64,000 bases of DNA, taken from the NCBI GenBank assembly GCA_017466325.1, contig JAFTUK010000039.1, positions 1 through 64,000 of the forward strand, given 5' to 3'. Both the position numbers and the translations under genes were made by a program. This stretch comes from Bacteroidaceae bacterium. Lineage in GTDB: Bacteria; Bacteroidota; Bacteroidia; Bacteroidales; Bacteroidaceae. A model generated the notes under the pieces. That model was not told the origin of the DNA, did no database searches, and saw only the letters and a list, made by a program, of their open reading frames with translations. Below are positions 44,964-53,605 of the stretch, piece by piece; within the stretch, counting starts at the first letter, position 1; each line of letters starts with the position of its first letter.

Positions 44964-45815
44964 ATGAGAAGAAGTGGCGTTTCCGCAACCATAAATGTCG
45001 GAGGTCGTCTTGTTTCGCTCGACGAACCTCGGGTCATGGGCATACTGAATGTTACCCCCGACTCTTTCTTTGCCACGAGCCGATGCCGTAGCGAGGAGGA
45101 AATCCGTCAGCGTGTGTGCCAGATCCGCCAGGAGGGCGCCACTATGGTGGATATAGGCGCATACAGCAGCCGTCCGGGTGCCGAGGACGTTTCCGCGAAG
45201 GAGGAACTGCGTCGCCTGCTCCCTGCCATTGCCATAGCACGTGAAGAATGGCCCGATGCCATCATCAGCATAGACACATTCCGCCCGGAAGTGGCACGCC
45301 AGGCCGTGGAGGCAGGTGCCGACATGATAAACGACATCTCAGGCGGAGAAATGGACAAGGACATGTTCCGCACCATAGCCGACATGCACGTCCCCTACAT
45401 ACTGACACACATGCAAGGCACCCCACAGGACATGCAACGGGCACCCCACTACGAGAACCTCATGTGCGAGGTGTTCCGCTCCTTGGGCGAGCGTGTAGAA
45501 CAACTGCACGAAATGGGTGTGGCAGACATCATCATAGACCCCGGCTTCGGGTTCGGCAAGACCATGGAGCATAACTACGAGATGATGGCCCGACTTGGCG
45601 AATTCCGCCTGCTGGGATGCCCCCTGCTCGTTGGCATAAGCCGCAAGAGCATGGTTTACCGTCTCCTCGGCAATACCCCCGAACAGTCACTGAACGGAAC
45701 TACGGCACTGAACACTATAGCACTGACGAAAGGAGCGGACATTCTCCGCGTGCATGACGTAAGAGAAGCCGTAGAAGCAATCAAAATCTACAGACAATGC
45801 TTGATTTCGGACTAA
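44964..45815 (+). CDS. folP: Dihydropteroate synthase
   Basis: A 283-residue TIM-barrel enzyme of folate synthesis, joining p-aminobenzoate to the pterin. Motifs: RVMGILNVTPDSFF near residue 25 and DIGAYSSRPGA near 62 (the sulfonamide-relevant loops), SIDTFRPEVA, INDISGG, and IDPGFGFGKTMEHN. Its last 19 bases overlap the start of cdaA, so the two are coupled. This pairing is common in Bacteroidales. Confidence 0.95.
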   Translation: MRRSGVSATINVGGRLVSLDEPRVMGILNVTPDSFFATSRCRSEEEIRQRVCQIRQEGATMVDIGAYSSRPGAEDVSAKEELRRLLPAIAIAREEWPDAIISIDTFRPEVARQAVEAGADMINDISGGEMDKDMFRTIADMHVPYILTHMQGTPQDMQRAPHYENLMCEVFRSLGERVEQLHEMGVADIIIDPGFGFGKTMEHNYEMMARLGEFRLLGCPLLVGISRKSMVYRLLGNTPEQSLNGTTALNTIALTKGADILRVHDVREAVEAIKIYRQCLISD

Positions 45816-46579
45816 AGGACCTTATAGACATTTTCCTTGTAGCCATATTCCTGTTCTTCGGCTACAAGTTGATGAAGAAGTCACGTTCCGTGAACATCTT
45901 CTATGGCGTGCTGGTCTTCATCAGCATCTGGATTCTCGTCAGCAAGGTCCTGGAGATGAAACTGCTCGGTGGCATACTGGACCAACTTGTCAACGTGGGA
46001 GCCATAGCCATCATCATCCTGTTTCAGGAGGAAATACGGCACTTCTTCTACACCATAGGCACCCATGAGAGGGTAAACAGGCTATGGAGATTCTTCAAAC
46101 CCAAGGTTAACAACAGTTTCGAGGAGGACTATCGCTACGACCGAGAGACCATCATGCCCATCCTGATGGCATGCCTGAACATGAGCAAGCAGAAGACAGG
46201 TGCACTCATAGTGATGCAGAACGACCTGCCACTGGGCGACTTCATCCGCACCGGCGAGCGCATAGACGCCAAGATATCCCAGCGCCTCATAGAGAACATA
46301 TTCTTCAAGAACTCCCCTCTGCACGACGGCGCCATGATAATATCCGGCGGACAGGTAACGGCAGCATCCTGCATCCTGCCCATCAGTCACGACCTGGACA
46401 TCCCCAAGGAATTCGGCCTGCGCCACCGTGCCGCCAGAGGCATCAGCAAGGAAACCGATGCCCTGGCAATCGTGGTCAGCGAGGAGACGGGAGGCATAAC
46501 GGCCTCCTACAACAACGAATACCTGCCCCACATGGATGCCGAGCGCCTCGAGCGTGTGCTAATGAAAGGAAAGTTCTGA
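45797..46579 (+). CDS. cdaA: CdaA-type diadenylate cyclase
   Basis: A 260-residue membrane enzyme making cyclic di-AMP. Three hydrophobic segments lie at about 8-24, 31-51 and 56-74, followed by a DisA_N domain with the catalytic LHDGAMII near residue 177 and RHRAARGISKETDALAIVVSE-type residues near 213 (RHRAARG is the key motif). The product controls cell-wall and osmotic balance in other bacteria. It overlaps folP by 19 bases; a dispersed repeat starts 12 nt after its stop. Confidence 0.93.
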   Translation: MLDFGLKDLIDIFLVAIFLFFGYKLMKKSRSVNIFYGVLVFISIWILVSKVLEMKLLGGILDQLVNVGAIAIIILFQEEIRHFFYTIGTHERVNRLWRFFKPKVNNSFEEDYRYDRETIMPILMACLNMSKQKTGALIVMQNDLPLGDFIRTGERIDAKISQRLIENIFFKNSPLHDGAMIISGGQVTAASCILPISHDLDIPKEFGLRHRAARGISKETDALAIVVSEETGGITASYNNEYLPHMDAERLERVLMKGKF

Positions 46580-46590
46580 GAGAAACAGAG

Positions 46591-46743
46591 GACCCACCCC
46601 AACCCTCCCTTTAGGGAGGGAGAGAAAGTGAAAACGGAAAACGGAAAACTATGCGGACGCTGCACGCAGCGTCCCTACCGCCCTACCGCTCACTGCGCCA
46701 GCAAACTGTCCCCCTCAGGGGGACGAGCGAAGCGGAGGGGGTG
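46591..46743. mobile_element. Paired GC-rich repeats between cdaA and pta
   Basis: Left unit 46591-46623 (outer GACCCACCCC, hairpin CCCTCCCTTTAGGGAGGG) and right unit 46707-46743 (TCCCCCTCAGGGGGA, then outer GGAGGGGGT). Between them is a perfect 20-nt palindrome GGACGCTGCACGCAGCGTCC (46655-46674). The layout, outer and inner ends, resembles the pairs in the leu operon, although the sequence is more diverged. Confidence 0.65.
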
Positions 46744-46766
46744 GATGAGAACGGAAAGGGTAATTT

Positions 46767-46802
46767 GACCCTAAAGACCCTAAAGACCCTAAGGACCCTA
46801 AA
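46767..46802. repeat. 9-nt tandem repeat
   Basis: Four consecutive copies of GACCCTAAA (third copy GACCCTAAG) just upstream of pta. Purpose unknown. Confidence 0.85.
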
Positions 46803-46842
46803 GACTACAGAAATCTCTAAACACTAAACAATATACACGAAT

Positions 46843-47853
46843 ATGTCACAGTTAATGCAACAAATCATTGCTCGTGCCCAGCAGAACAAGCAGCGCATCG
46901 TGCTGCCCGAGAGTCTGGAAGAGCGCACCCTGACCGCAGCCGACATGTCCCTGCGCGACGGCCTGGCAGAAATCATCCTTATCGGTAATCCCGATGAAAT
47001 CTTCGTTTTGGGCGAGAAACTCGGCTTGAAGAACCTGGACAAGGCCATCATCATTGACCCCGCCACCAGCGACAAGACCGAGGAATATGCACAACTCCTG
47101 TTCCAGTTGCGCCAGAAGAAGGGCATGACCATCGAGAAGGCCCGCGAACTGGTACTGGATCCCCTCTATTTCGGTTGCCTTATCATCAAGAGCGGCCATG
47201 CCGACGGCCAGATTTCAGGTGCACTGAGCACCACCGGCGACACCCTGCGCCCCGCCTTGCAGATTATCAAGTGCGCCCCCGGCATCAGTTGCGTCAGCGG
47301 AGCGATGCTGATGATTACCGACAAGCCCGAATACGGCGAGAATGGCGTTCTGGTAATCGGTGACGTTGCCGTTACCCCAGTACCCGATGCCAGCCAGTTG
47401 GCACAGATTGCCGTCTGCACCGCCCAGACCGCCAAGAGCGTGGCCGGCTTTGCCGACCCACGTGTGGCAATGCTAAGTTTCAGCACCAAGGGCAGCGCCA
47501 AGCATGAGGTTGTGGACAAGGTCATCGAGGCTACCCGCATTGCCCATGAGATGGACCCCGAACTGAAGTTGGACGGCGAACTGCAGGCCGATGCAGCGCT
47601 GGTTGCTTCTGTTGGCGAGAAGAAGTGCCCCGGCAGCCCCATTGCAGGTCATGCCAACGTGCTTATCGCTCCCTCTCTGGAGGTTGGCAACATCGGTTAC
47701 AAGTTGGTACAGCGTCTTGCCGGTGCCGATGCCATCGGCCCCATCCTGCAGGGTATTGCACGTCCCGTGAACGACCTCTCACGCGGTTGCTCTGTGGACG
47801 ACATCTACAAGATGGTGGCAATTACCGCATGCCAGGCTATGGATGCCAAGTAA
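46843..47853 (+). CDS. pta: Phosphate acetyltransferase
   Basis: A 336-residue enzyme of the short PTA family, lacking the N-terminal regulatory domains of the E. coli form. It interconverts acetyl-CoA and acetyl phosphate. Motifs: RIVLPESLEERTL, SGALSTTGDTLRPALQIIK, MLSFSTKGSAKHE, DGELQADAALV, GHANVLIAPSLEVGNIGYKL near the C-terminus. Followed 52 nt later by ackA; together they make ATP and acetate in fermentation. Confidence 0.95.
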   Translation: MSQLMQQIIARAQQNKQRIVLPESLEERTLTAADMSLRDGLAEIILIGNPDEIFVLGEKLGLKNLDKAIIIDPATSDKTEEYAQLLFQLRQKKGMTIEKARELVLDPLYFGCLIIKSGHADGQISGALSTTGDTLRPALQIIKCAPGISCVSGAMLMITDKPEYGENGVLVIGDVAVTPVPDASQLAQIAVCTAQTAKSVAGFADPRVAMLSFSTKGSAKHEVVDKVIEATRIAHEMDPELKLDGELQADAALVASVGEKKCPGSPIAGHANVLIAPSLEVGNIGYKLVQRLAGADAIGPILQGIARPVNDLSRGCSVDDIYKMVAITACQAMDAK

Positions 47854-47905
47854 GCGGACATTGTTAATAGAAGTTTGATAAATTAAGGAAAAAAGAAGCG
47901 AAATC

Positions 47906-49096
47906 ATGAAGATTCTTGTATTGAACTGCGGAAGTTCATCCATCAAATACGCGCTCTACAACATGACCGACAAGAGCGTGATTACCAGTGGCGGCATTGA
48001 GAAGATAGGTCTGCCCGACAGTTTCATCAACGTAAAACTCAACGGCGAGAAGCACAAGATGGAGCGTCCCATCAGCGAGCACACTGCCGGTGTACAGTGG
48101 ATTTTCGAGGTACTCACAACCGGCGACTATGCCGTGCTGAAGAGTCTTGAGGAACTGGATGCCGTAGGCCACCGCATGGTTCATGGCGGCGAGAAGTTCA
48201 ACAAGTCCGTTCTGCTCACCCCCGAGGTGATGGAGGCCTTCACTGCCTGCAACGACCTGGCTCCCCTGCACAACCCTGCAAACATAAAGGGTGTGAATGC
48301 CGTCAGCGCCCTGCTGCCCAACATTCCCCAGGTGGGCGTGTTCGACACCGCCTTCCACCAGACCATGCCCGACTATGCCTACATGTATGCCCTTCCCTAC
48401 GAACTGTATGAGAAGTACGGCGTGCGCCGCTATGGTTTCCACGGCACCAGCCACCGCTATGTTTCACAGCGCGTATGCGAGTTCCTCGGTTGTGAGGCAG
48501 AGGGCAAGAAGATTATCACCTGCCACATCGGCAACGGTGCATCCATCGCTGCCGTAAAGGACGGCAAGTGCGTGGATACCAGCATGGGTCTCACTCCTCT
48601 GGAGGGCCTTGTCATGGGCACACGTAGCGGTGACATCGATGCAGGTGCCGTTACCTTCCTCATGGACAAGTTGGGCCTGGACACCAAGGGCATTTCCGAT
48701 CTCCTGAACAAGAAGTCAGGTCTGGCCGGTGTCAGTTGTCTGTCCAGCGACTTCCGTGATATCCTGGCCGGTGTGAAGGACGGCAACGAGAAGGCCCGTC
48801 TGGCCAAGGAGATGTACACCTACCGCATCAAGAAGTACATAGGCCAGTATGCCGCTGCCATGGGTGGTGTGGACATCATCCTGTTCACCGGCGGTGCAGG
48901 CGAGAACCAGTGGGAGGTGCGCGAAGGTGCCACCGCAGGTCTGGAATACATGGGCGTGAAGATGGATGCCGAGAAGAACCGTGCCTGCCGTGCCACGGAG
49001 GCTGTCCTCTCTGCCGATGACTCCAAGGTGACCGTATGCTGCATACCCACCGACGAGGAACTGATGATTGCCCTGGACACCCAGGCCCTTTGCTAA
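47906..49096 (+). CDS. ackA: Acetate kinase
   Basis: A 396-residue ASKHA-fold kinase that makes ATP from acetyl phosphate. Motifs: VLNCGSSSIKYAL at the start, AVGHRMVHGGEKF, VFDTAFHQTMPDYAYMYALP, the catalytic-loop RYGFHGTSHRYVS, CHIGNGASIAAV, MGLTPLEGLVMGTRSGDID and FTGGAGEN. Length and motifs are normal. Confidence 0.97.
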   Translation: MKILVLNCGSSSIKYALYNMTDKSVITSGGIEKIGLPDSFINVKLNGEKHKMERPISEHTAGVQWIFEVLTTGDYAVLKSLEELDAVGHRMVHGGEKFNKSVLLTPEVMEAFTACNDLAPLHNPANIKGVNAVSALLPNIPQVGVFDTAFHQTMPDYAYMYALPYELYEKYGVRRYGFHGTSHRYVSQRVCEFLGCEAEGKKIITCHIGNGASIAAVKDGKCVDTSMGLTPLEGLVMGTRSGDIDAGAVTFLMDKLGLDTKGISDLLNKKSGLAGVSCLSSDFRDILAGVKDGNEKARLAKEMYTYRIKKYIGQYAAAMGGVDIILFTGGAGENQWEVREGATAGLEYMGVKMDAEKNRACRATEAVLSADDSKVTVCCIPTDEELMIALDTQALC

Positions 49097-49106
49097 GCAT
49101 ATAATA

Positions 49107-49163
49107 GGAAACCGAGTGAAGGTTGTACCATTGCCGTATTGCCTTTGTTCGGTTTCTTTGTTT
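49107..49163 (+). terminator. Possible terminator after ackA
   Basis: GGAAACCGA pairs with TTCGGTTTC across a long (about 30 nt) loop, followed by TTTGTTTT. Confidence 0.45.
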
Positions 49164-49203
49164 TCAGATTACACCTTATTATATAATATATAAAGCAGAC
49201 TCC

Positions 49204-50097
49204 ATGAACTACATAATAGAGAACGATTGTCTTCGTGTAACCATCACCTCCTTGGGTGCTGAGGTTATAAGTGTCGTAAACAAGGAAACCGGCAAGGAAC
49301 TCTGGTGGAATGCCGATCCTGCCTACTGGGCAGGCTATTCTCCCATACTCTTCCCCGCATGTGGTGGCCTCTGGAACGGTGAGTACAAGTATCAGGGCAA
49401 GACATACAAGATGGTAAAGCACGGTTTTGTCCGCACCATGGAATTCACTCCTGCCGGCGAACCGGAGTACGGACGCATCAGCCTGGGCGTCCAGGAAACA
49501 GAGGAGACCAGGGAACAGTACCCCTTTGCCTTCAACCTGACAATAACCTATACCCTCGAGGGCAAGACCCTGACATGTAATGCCAGCGTTGCCAACCCCT
49601 CGGACACAGAGGTGCTTCATTACCAGATTGGCGGTCATCCTGCCATCATGCTGCCTGACTTCCAGAAGGATGCCGAGGTGGTGGGATACATGCGTCCCGA
49701 ACCCAAGGAAGGCCTCAGCGTGGTACGTGCCAGCGAGCAGGGCTGCTTCGGTAGCGACAGATATGCCGTGCCTCAGACCGAAGAGGGACTTATCCCCATC
49801 AGCGTGGACACTTTCCACAACGAGGCCCTTATTTTCGACAAGTGGCAGGTGAAGGCCATGACACTGCTCCGCACCGACAAGAAGACCGAGATATGCCGTC
49901 TTTCCCATGGCGCCCCCGTGCTGCTTGTGTGGCAGATGACAGACCTGCTGTGCCCCTACGTGTGCGTAGAACCTTGGTATGGCATGCCCGACCGTATCGG
50001 TTACAGCGTGGAATTGGACATACGTCCTTATTCTCAGCATGCCATGCCCGGACAGGTGTCCATGCACAACCTGTGGGATATAGAGTTCTGCTTGTAA
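49204..50097 (+). CDS. Aldose 1-epimerase family protein (LacX-like)
   Basis: A 297-residue galactose-mutarotase-like protein. The start MNYIIENDCLRVTITSLGAE and later WWNADPAYWAGYSPILFP, KHGFVRTMEF, YQIGGHPAIML and EPWYGMPDRIG match the LacX-type branch of the epimerase fold; the His of KHGF and of GGHP are the expected catalytic pair. It acts on a sugar or sugar phosphate not identifiable here. ATG 49204 is chosen; the longer ORF begins inside the terminator region of ackA. Confidence 0.85.
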   Translation: MNYIIENDCLRVTITSLGAEVISVVNKETGKELWWNADPAYWAGYSPILFPACGGLWNGEYKYQGKTYKMVKHGFVRTMEFTPAGEPEYGRISLGVQETEETREQYPFAFNLTITYTLEGKTLTCNASVANPSDTEVLHYQIGGHPAIMLPDFQKDAEVVGYMRPEPKEGLSVVRASEQGCFGSDRYAVPQTEEGLIPISVDTFHNEALIFDKWQVKAMTLLRTDKKTEICRLSHGAPVLLVWQMTDLLCPYVCVEPWYGMPDRIGYSVELDIRPYSQHAMPGQVSMHNLWDIEFCL

Positions 50098-50111
50098 AAA
50101 CCTAATCCTGT

Positions 50112-51575
50112 ATGATAACATTCTTGATATGCCTGACGGCACTTGTCGTGGCATACTTCACCTACGGCCGCTACCTTGAAAAGGTATGCGAAGTGAACCC
50201 CGACAATCCTGTGCCGTCAAAGACACACTACGACGGGGTGGACTATATCCCTCTGCCCAGATGGAGGATTTTCCTCATCCAGTTGCTCAACATCGCCGGC
50301 CTCGGCCCCATCTTCGGAGCCTTGCTTGGAGCAGCATACGGTCCTGTGGCTTTCCTGTGGATAACCCTTGGCGGCATATTCATAGGTGCCATGCACGACT
50401 TTGTGGCCGGTGTCATCTCCCTGAAGAACGCAGGTCTCAGTCTGCCAGAAATCATCGGCAAGTACATGGGCGAGGGGACGAGGAAGTTCATGCGCATTGC
50501 CGCATTGCTGCTGATGGTCCTTGTCGGAGCCGTATTCATGTCGCAACCGGCAGAACTCATAGCAGCCAACATTTCCCTTCCGTCGTTGGAAACGGCCATG
50601 TCGTCGAATATGTCGTGGGAAGTGTTTGTGGTCATCATCTTGATTCTTGTCTACTACATCCTTGCCACCATAATGCCCATTGACAAGATTATCGGACGTA
50701 TCTATCCCGTGTTCGGACTTGCCGTCCTTGTTATGGCATTGGGCATCCTTGGGGTCTTGCTCGTCCAGTCGGACAAGTACGTCATACCCGAACTGACCTC
50801 CCTCAGGAACTGCATTGCCGATGCCGGGAAATTCCCCATCGTCCCCATGCTGTTCACCACCATAGCCTGCGGAGCCATATCCGGGTTTCATGCGACACAG
50901 TCGCCCATGATGGCACGATGCATGACCAACGAGACACAGAGCCGTTCCGTGTTCTACGGGGCCATGATATCCGAGAGCATCATTGCCCTCATCTGGGCTG
51001 CCATAGCCATGGCTTTCTGGGGAGGAGCAGAGGGACTTAACAATGCCATAGCCGAGTACGGAGGCAGTGCGGCAAGAATGGTGAATGTCATTTCGGTGGA
51101 GACATTGGGCAGTTATGTCGCTCCCTTTGTGGTTGTAGGAATAGTTGCCTGTGCCATCACCTCGGGCGATACGGCATTCCGCTCTGCCCGACTGATTGCC
51201 GCCGACATGCTCGGAATCTCCCAGGCAGGACTCACAAAACGTATGCTTGTCTCCCTGCCATTGTTCGTGCTGGGCGTCTTCATCATCTTTGCCCTGCCCT
51301 TCCAGACCATCTGGAGTTACTTTGCATGGATGAACCAGACCCTTGCCGCCATCACCCTGTGGTGCATCACCGTGTATCTGGCAAAGCACGGGAAACCCAT
51401 AATCATAGGCCTGTTGCCCGCATTGTTCATGACTTACGTGTGCTCGTCCTACATATTCATATCTCCCATGATGGTGGGGCTGGAGAACAAGACCCTTGCC
51501 TACATCCTTGGAGGTGTGTTGGCATTGCTCGTTTCCATAGCGGCAATGCTGAAGACAAGAACTTCGGACAAGTAA
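50112..51575 (+). CDS. CstA-family (carbon starvation/pyruvate) transporter
   Basis: A 487-residue protein with about 13 hydrophobic segments. CstA features are plain: YGRYLEKVCEVNPDNPVPSK, the DGVDYIPLPRWRIFLIQLLNI segment and GLGPIFGALLGAAYGPVAFLW near residue 60, then GAMHDFVAGVISL. Relatives import pyruvate or peptides. It is shorter than E. coli CstA (about 700), as in many anaerobes. It follows the epimerase gene by 14 nt and ends before a strong terminator. Confidence 0.88.
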   Translation: MITFLICLTALVVAYFTYGRYLEKVCEVNPDNPVPSKTHYDGVDYIPLPRWRIFLIQLLNIAGLGPIFGALLGAAYGPVAFLWITLGGIFIGAMHDFVAGVISLKNAGLSLPEIIGKYMGEGTRKFMRIAALLLMVLVGAVFMSQPAELIAANISLPSLETAMSSNMSWEVFVVIILILVYYILATIMPIDKIIGRIYPVFGLAVLVMALGILGVLLVQSDKYVIPELTSLRNCIADAGKFPIVPMLFTTIACGAISGFHATQSPMMARCMTNETQSRSVFYGAMISESIIALIWAAIAMAFWGGAEGLNNAIAEYGGSAARMVNVISVETLGSYVAPFVVVGIVACAITSGDTAFRSARLIAADMLGISQAGLTKRMLVSLPLFVLGVFIIFALPFQTIWSYFAWMNQTLAAITLWCITVYLAKHGKPIIIGLLPALFMTYVCSSYIFISPMMVGLENKTLAYILGGVLALLVSIAAMLKTRTSDK

Positions 51576-51597
51576 CATTCTCCCTGATATATAGTTT

Positions 51598-51638
51598 ACG
51601 TGCCTTAGAGACATCAGTTTCTAAGGCACGTGTATTTT
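51598..51638 (+). terminator. Terminator between the convergent CstA and SulP genes
   Basis: ACGTGCCTTAGA pairs perfectly with TCTAAGGCACGT around a ten-base loop, then GTATTTT. Confidence 0.8.
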
Positions 51639-51664
51639 ATATGGGACTACAGGATTATCCTGAC

Positions 51665-53392
51665 CTATGCCAGAAGTTCCTTGGCTCTGTGCAGTGCTTC
51701 GTCTATATTGTTGCAGAAGTTCTTGCTGCCAAGCACTTTGTGGAAGTTGGCCTTCAGCAGTTGCTTCTGTACCTTGGGGGTGATTCCCGAGAGAATTACC
51801 TCCGTGCCCTTCTCATGGTTCATCTCCACCAGGGTGGTGAGGTTGTGGATACCTGTGGAGTCGATGAAGGGAACGCGGCGCATGCGGATGATCTGTACCT
51901 TGGGACGGTTGCCGCCCTTCAGCGCAGACTCCAGTTCCTCGAACTTGTTGGCAATGCCGAAGAAGTAGGGACCGTTGATTTCATACACGGCACAGCCTTC
52001 GGGAATGCTCAGGCTCTCCTCGGTTTCCTCGTTGGGGTGTATTTCGTTCTCGATGACGGAAATCTCCGTGGTTTCCATGACACGCTTGATGAACAGTGCG
52101 CATGCTATGATGAGGCCTATCTCGATGGCTATGGTCAGGTCGAAGATGACGGTCAGGAAGAAAGTCACGAGCAGTACGGTAACGTCGCTCTTGGGATTCT
52201 TCAGCAGTCCCTTGAAGGTGCGCCAGCCGCTCATGTTGTAACTTACCACCAGCAACACGCCGGCCAGTGTGGCCATGGGGATGTACTTGGCGTATGGCAT
52301 CAGTACCAGCAGGATGAGCACCAGCACTATGGCATGTATGATACCGGCAATGGGGGTACGGCCGCCATTGTTGATGTTGGTCATGGTGCGTGCAATGGCA
52401 CCTGTGGCAGGTATACCGCCGAAGAGCGGTGTCACCAGATTGGCAACGCCCTGTGCCACCAATTCTGTGTTGGAGTCGTGGCGGTCGCCTATTACGCCGT
52501 CGGCCACGGCGGCACTGAGCAGACTTTCAATGGCACCGAGTATGGCTATGGTAAAGGCTATGGGCAACAGGTCCTGAATGGTGTCGAAGGTAAAGTTGGG
52601 AACCACCATGTCAGGCAGTTGGGCCTGTATCTGGAAACGGTCGCCGATGGTGTCGATGCCCTCTATGCCGAACTGGCTCTTCATAAGCAGTACGGCCAGT
52701 GTGCCCAGCAGTATGCCGTACAGGGAACCGGGTATTTTGTTCAGTACAGGTATGCGTCTTACTGCCATGGGGGACAGGATGATAATCAGCAGCGAACCAA
52801 TGGCAACGAGGAAGTTCCATGGGTTGAACGTAGCGATGTTCTTGGCGTAGCATATCCATTTGCCTATGAAGTCGCCCGGAGTCTTCAGGGGAATGGTTAT
52901 TGCTTCTCCTGTCTCGCTCACTGCCTGCTGTGTCAGTCCCAACACGTCGCCTATCTGCGTAGTGAAGATGGTTACGGCAATACCTGCGGTGAAACCGATG
53001 ATGATGGGGTAGGGGATGAACTTGATGACAGCCCCCAACTTGAACAATCCCAGTGCAATGAGTATCACGCCTGCCATCATGGTGGCAACGAGCAGGCCCT
53101 GCAATCCGTATGCCGGGTCGGTGACTATTCCATAGATAATCACGATGAATGCACCCGTGGGGCCGCCAATCTGCACCTTACTGCCTCCAAGGGCGGAAAT
53201 GATGAAACCGGCAACGATGGCCGTGATGATGCCCTTTTCGGGGGTCACTCCGCTGGCTATGCCAAAAGCGATTGCCAGGGGCAGGGCCACTATGCCTACG
53301 ATGATGCCGGCCATGAGGTCCTTCATGAAACTTTCCTTGTTGTAGCCCTTCAATGAGTCGAGCAGATGTGGCTTCAAGACAAAACTCTTCAT
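51665..53392 (-). CDS. SulP-family anion transporter with STAS domain
   Basis: A 575-residue protein. The membrane part (about 25-420) has the SulP start DLMAGIIVGIVALPLAIAFG, GSKVQIGGPTGAFIVIIYGI and IGGIPATGAIARTMTNIN-type sequence (GGIPATGAIARTMTN). A cytoplasmic STAS domain occupies about 440-565 (VPFIDSTGIHNLTTLVEMN). It carries sulfate, bicarbonate or another anion; the substrate cannot be read. A very long antisense ORF covers it but is not a gene. Confidence 0.92.
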   Translation of the reverse strand: MKSFVLKPHLLDSLKGYNKESFMKDLMAGIIVGIVALPLAIAFGIASGVTPEKGIITAIVAGFIISALGGSKVQIGGPTGAFIVIIYGIVTDPAYGLQGLLVATMMAGVILIALGLFKLGAVIKFIPYPIIIGFTAGIAVTIFTTQIGDVLGLTQQAVSETGEAITIPLKTPGDFIGKWICYAKNIATFNPWNFLVAIGSLLIIILSPMAVRRIPVLNKIPGSLYGILLGTLAVLLMKSQFGIEGIDTIGDRFQIQAQLPDMVVPNFTFDTIQDLLPIAFTIAILGAIESLLSAAVADGVIGDRHDSNTELVAQGVANLVTPLFGGIPATGAIARTMTNINNGGRTPIAGIIHAIVLVLILLVLMPYAKYIPMATLAGVLLVVSYNMSGWRTFKGLLKNPKSDVTVLLVTFFLTVIFDLTIAIEIGLIIACALFIKRVMETTEISVIENEIHPNEETEESLSIPEGCAVYEINGPYFFGIANKFEELESALKGGNRPKVQIIRMRRVPFIDSTGIHNLTTLVEMNHEKGTEVILSGITPKVQKQLLKANFHKVLGSKNFCNNIDEALHRAKELLA

Positions 53393-53478
53393 AAATGTGT
53401 CCTGTTCTGAACCTTGCAGAGGGCCTGTGCCTCCGGCAAGGTAATGATGAAATGGTAATAAATGTTATAATTGTGTTG

Positions 53479-53536
53479 CAAAGGTACAATTATTTGGTCA
53501 AGTAGTATATACATTGGTTTATTTTTGTTAACTTTG
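53479..53536. promoter_or_regulatory. Divergent -7 boxes for the SulP and POT genes
   Basis: On the minus strand TACCTTTG (53479-53486) precedes the SulP gene by about 87 nt. On the plus strand TAACTTTG (53529-53536) precedes the POT gene by 70 nt. Neither has a TTTG at the exact usual distance. Confidence 0.45.
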
Positions 53537-53605
53537 CCACGCTATTATTAACATATATCAATTGACAATATAACAATTAATCAATAATCTAAACAAAATC
53601 TATCT

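Noticed and set aside
51326..53356. A 676-codon plus-strand ORF, longer than the gene on the other strand.
   Set aside because: It is antisense to the SulP gene, whose product has clear SulP and STAS motifs. The antisense protein is rich in His, Gln, Cys and Tyr in a low-complexity way and matches no family; it results from strong third-position bias.
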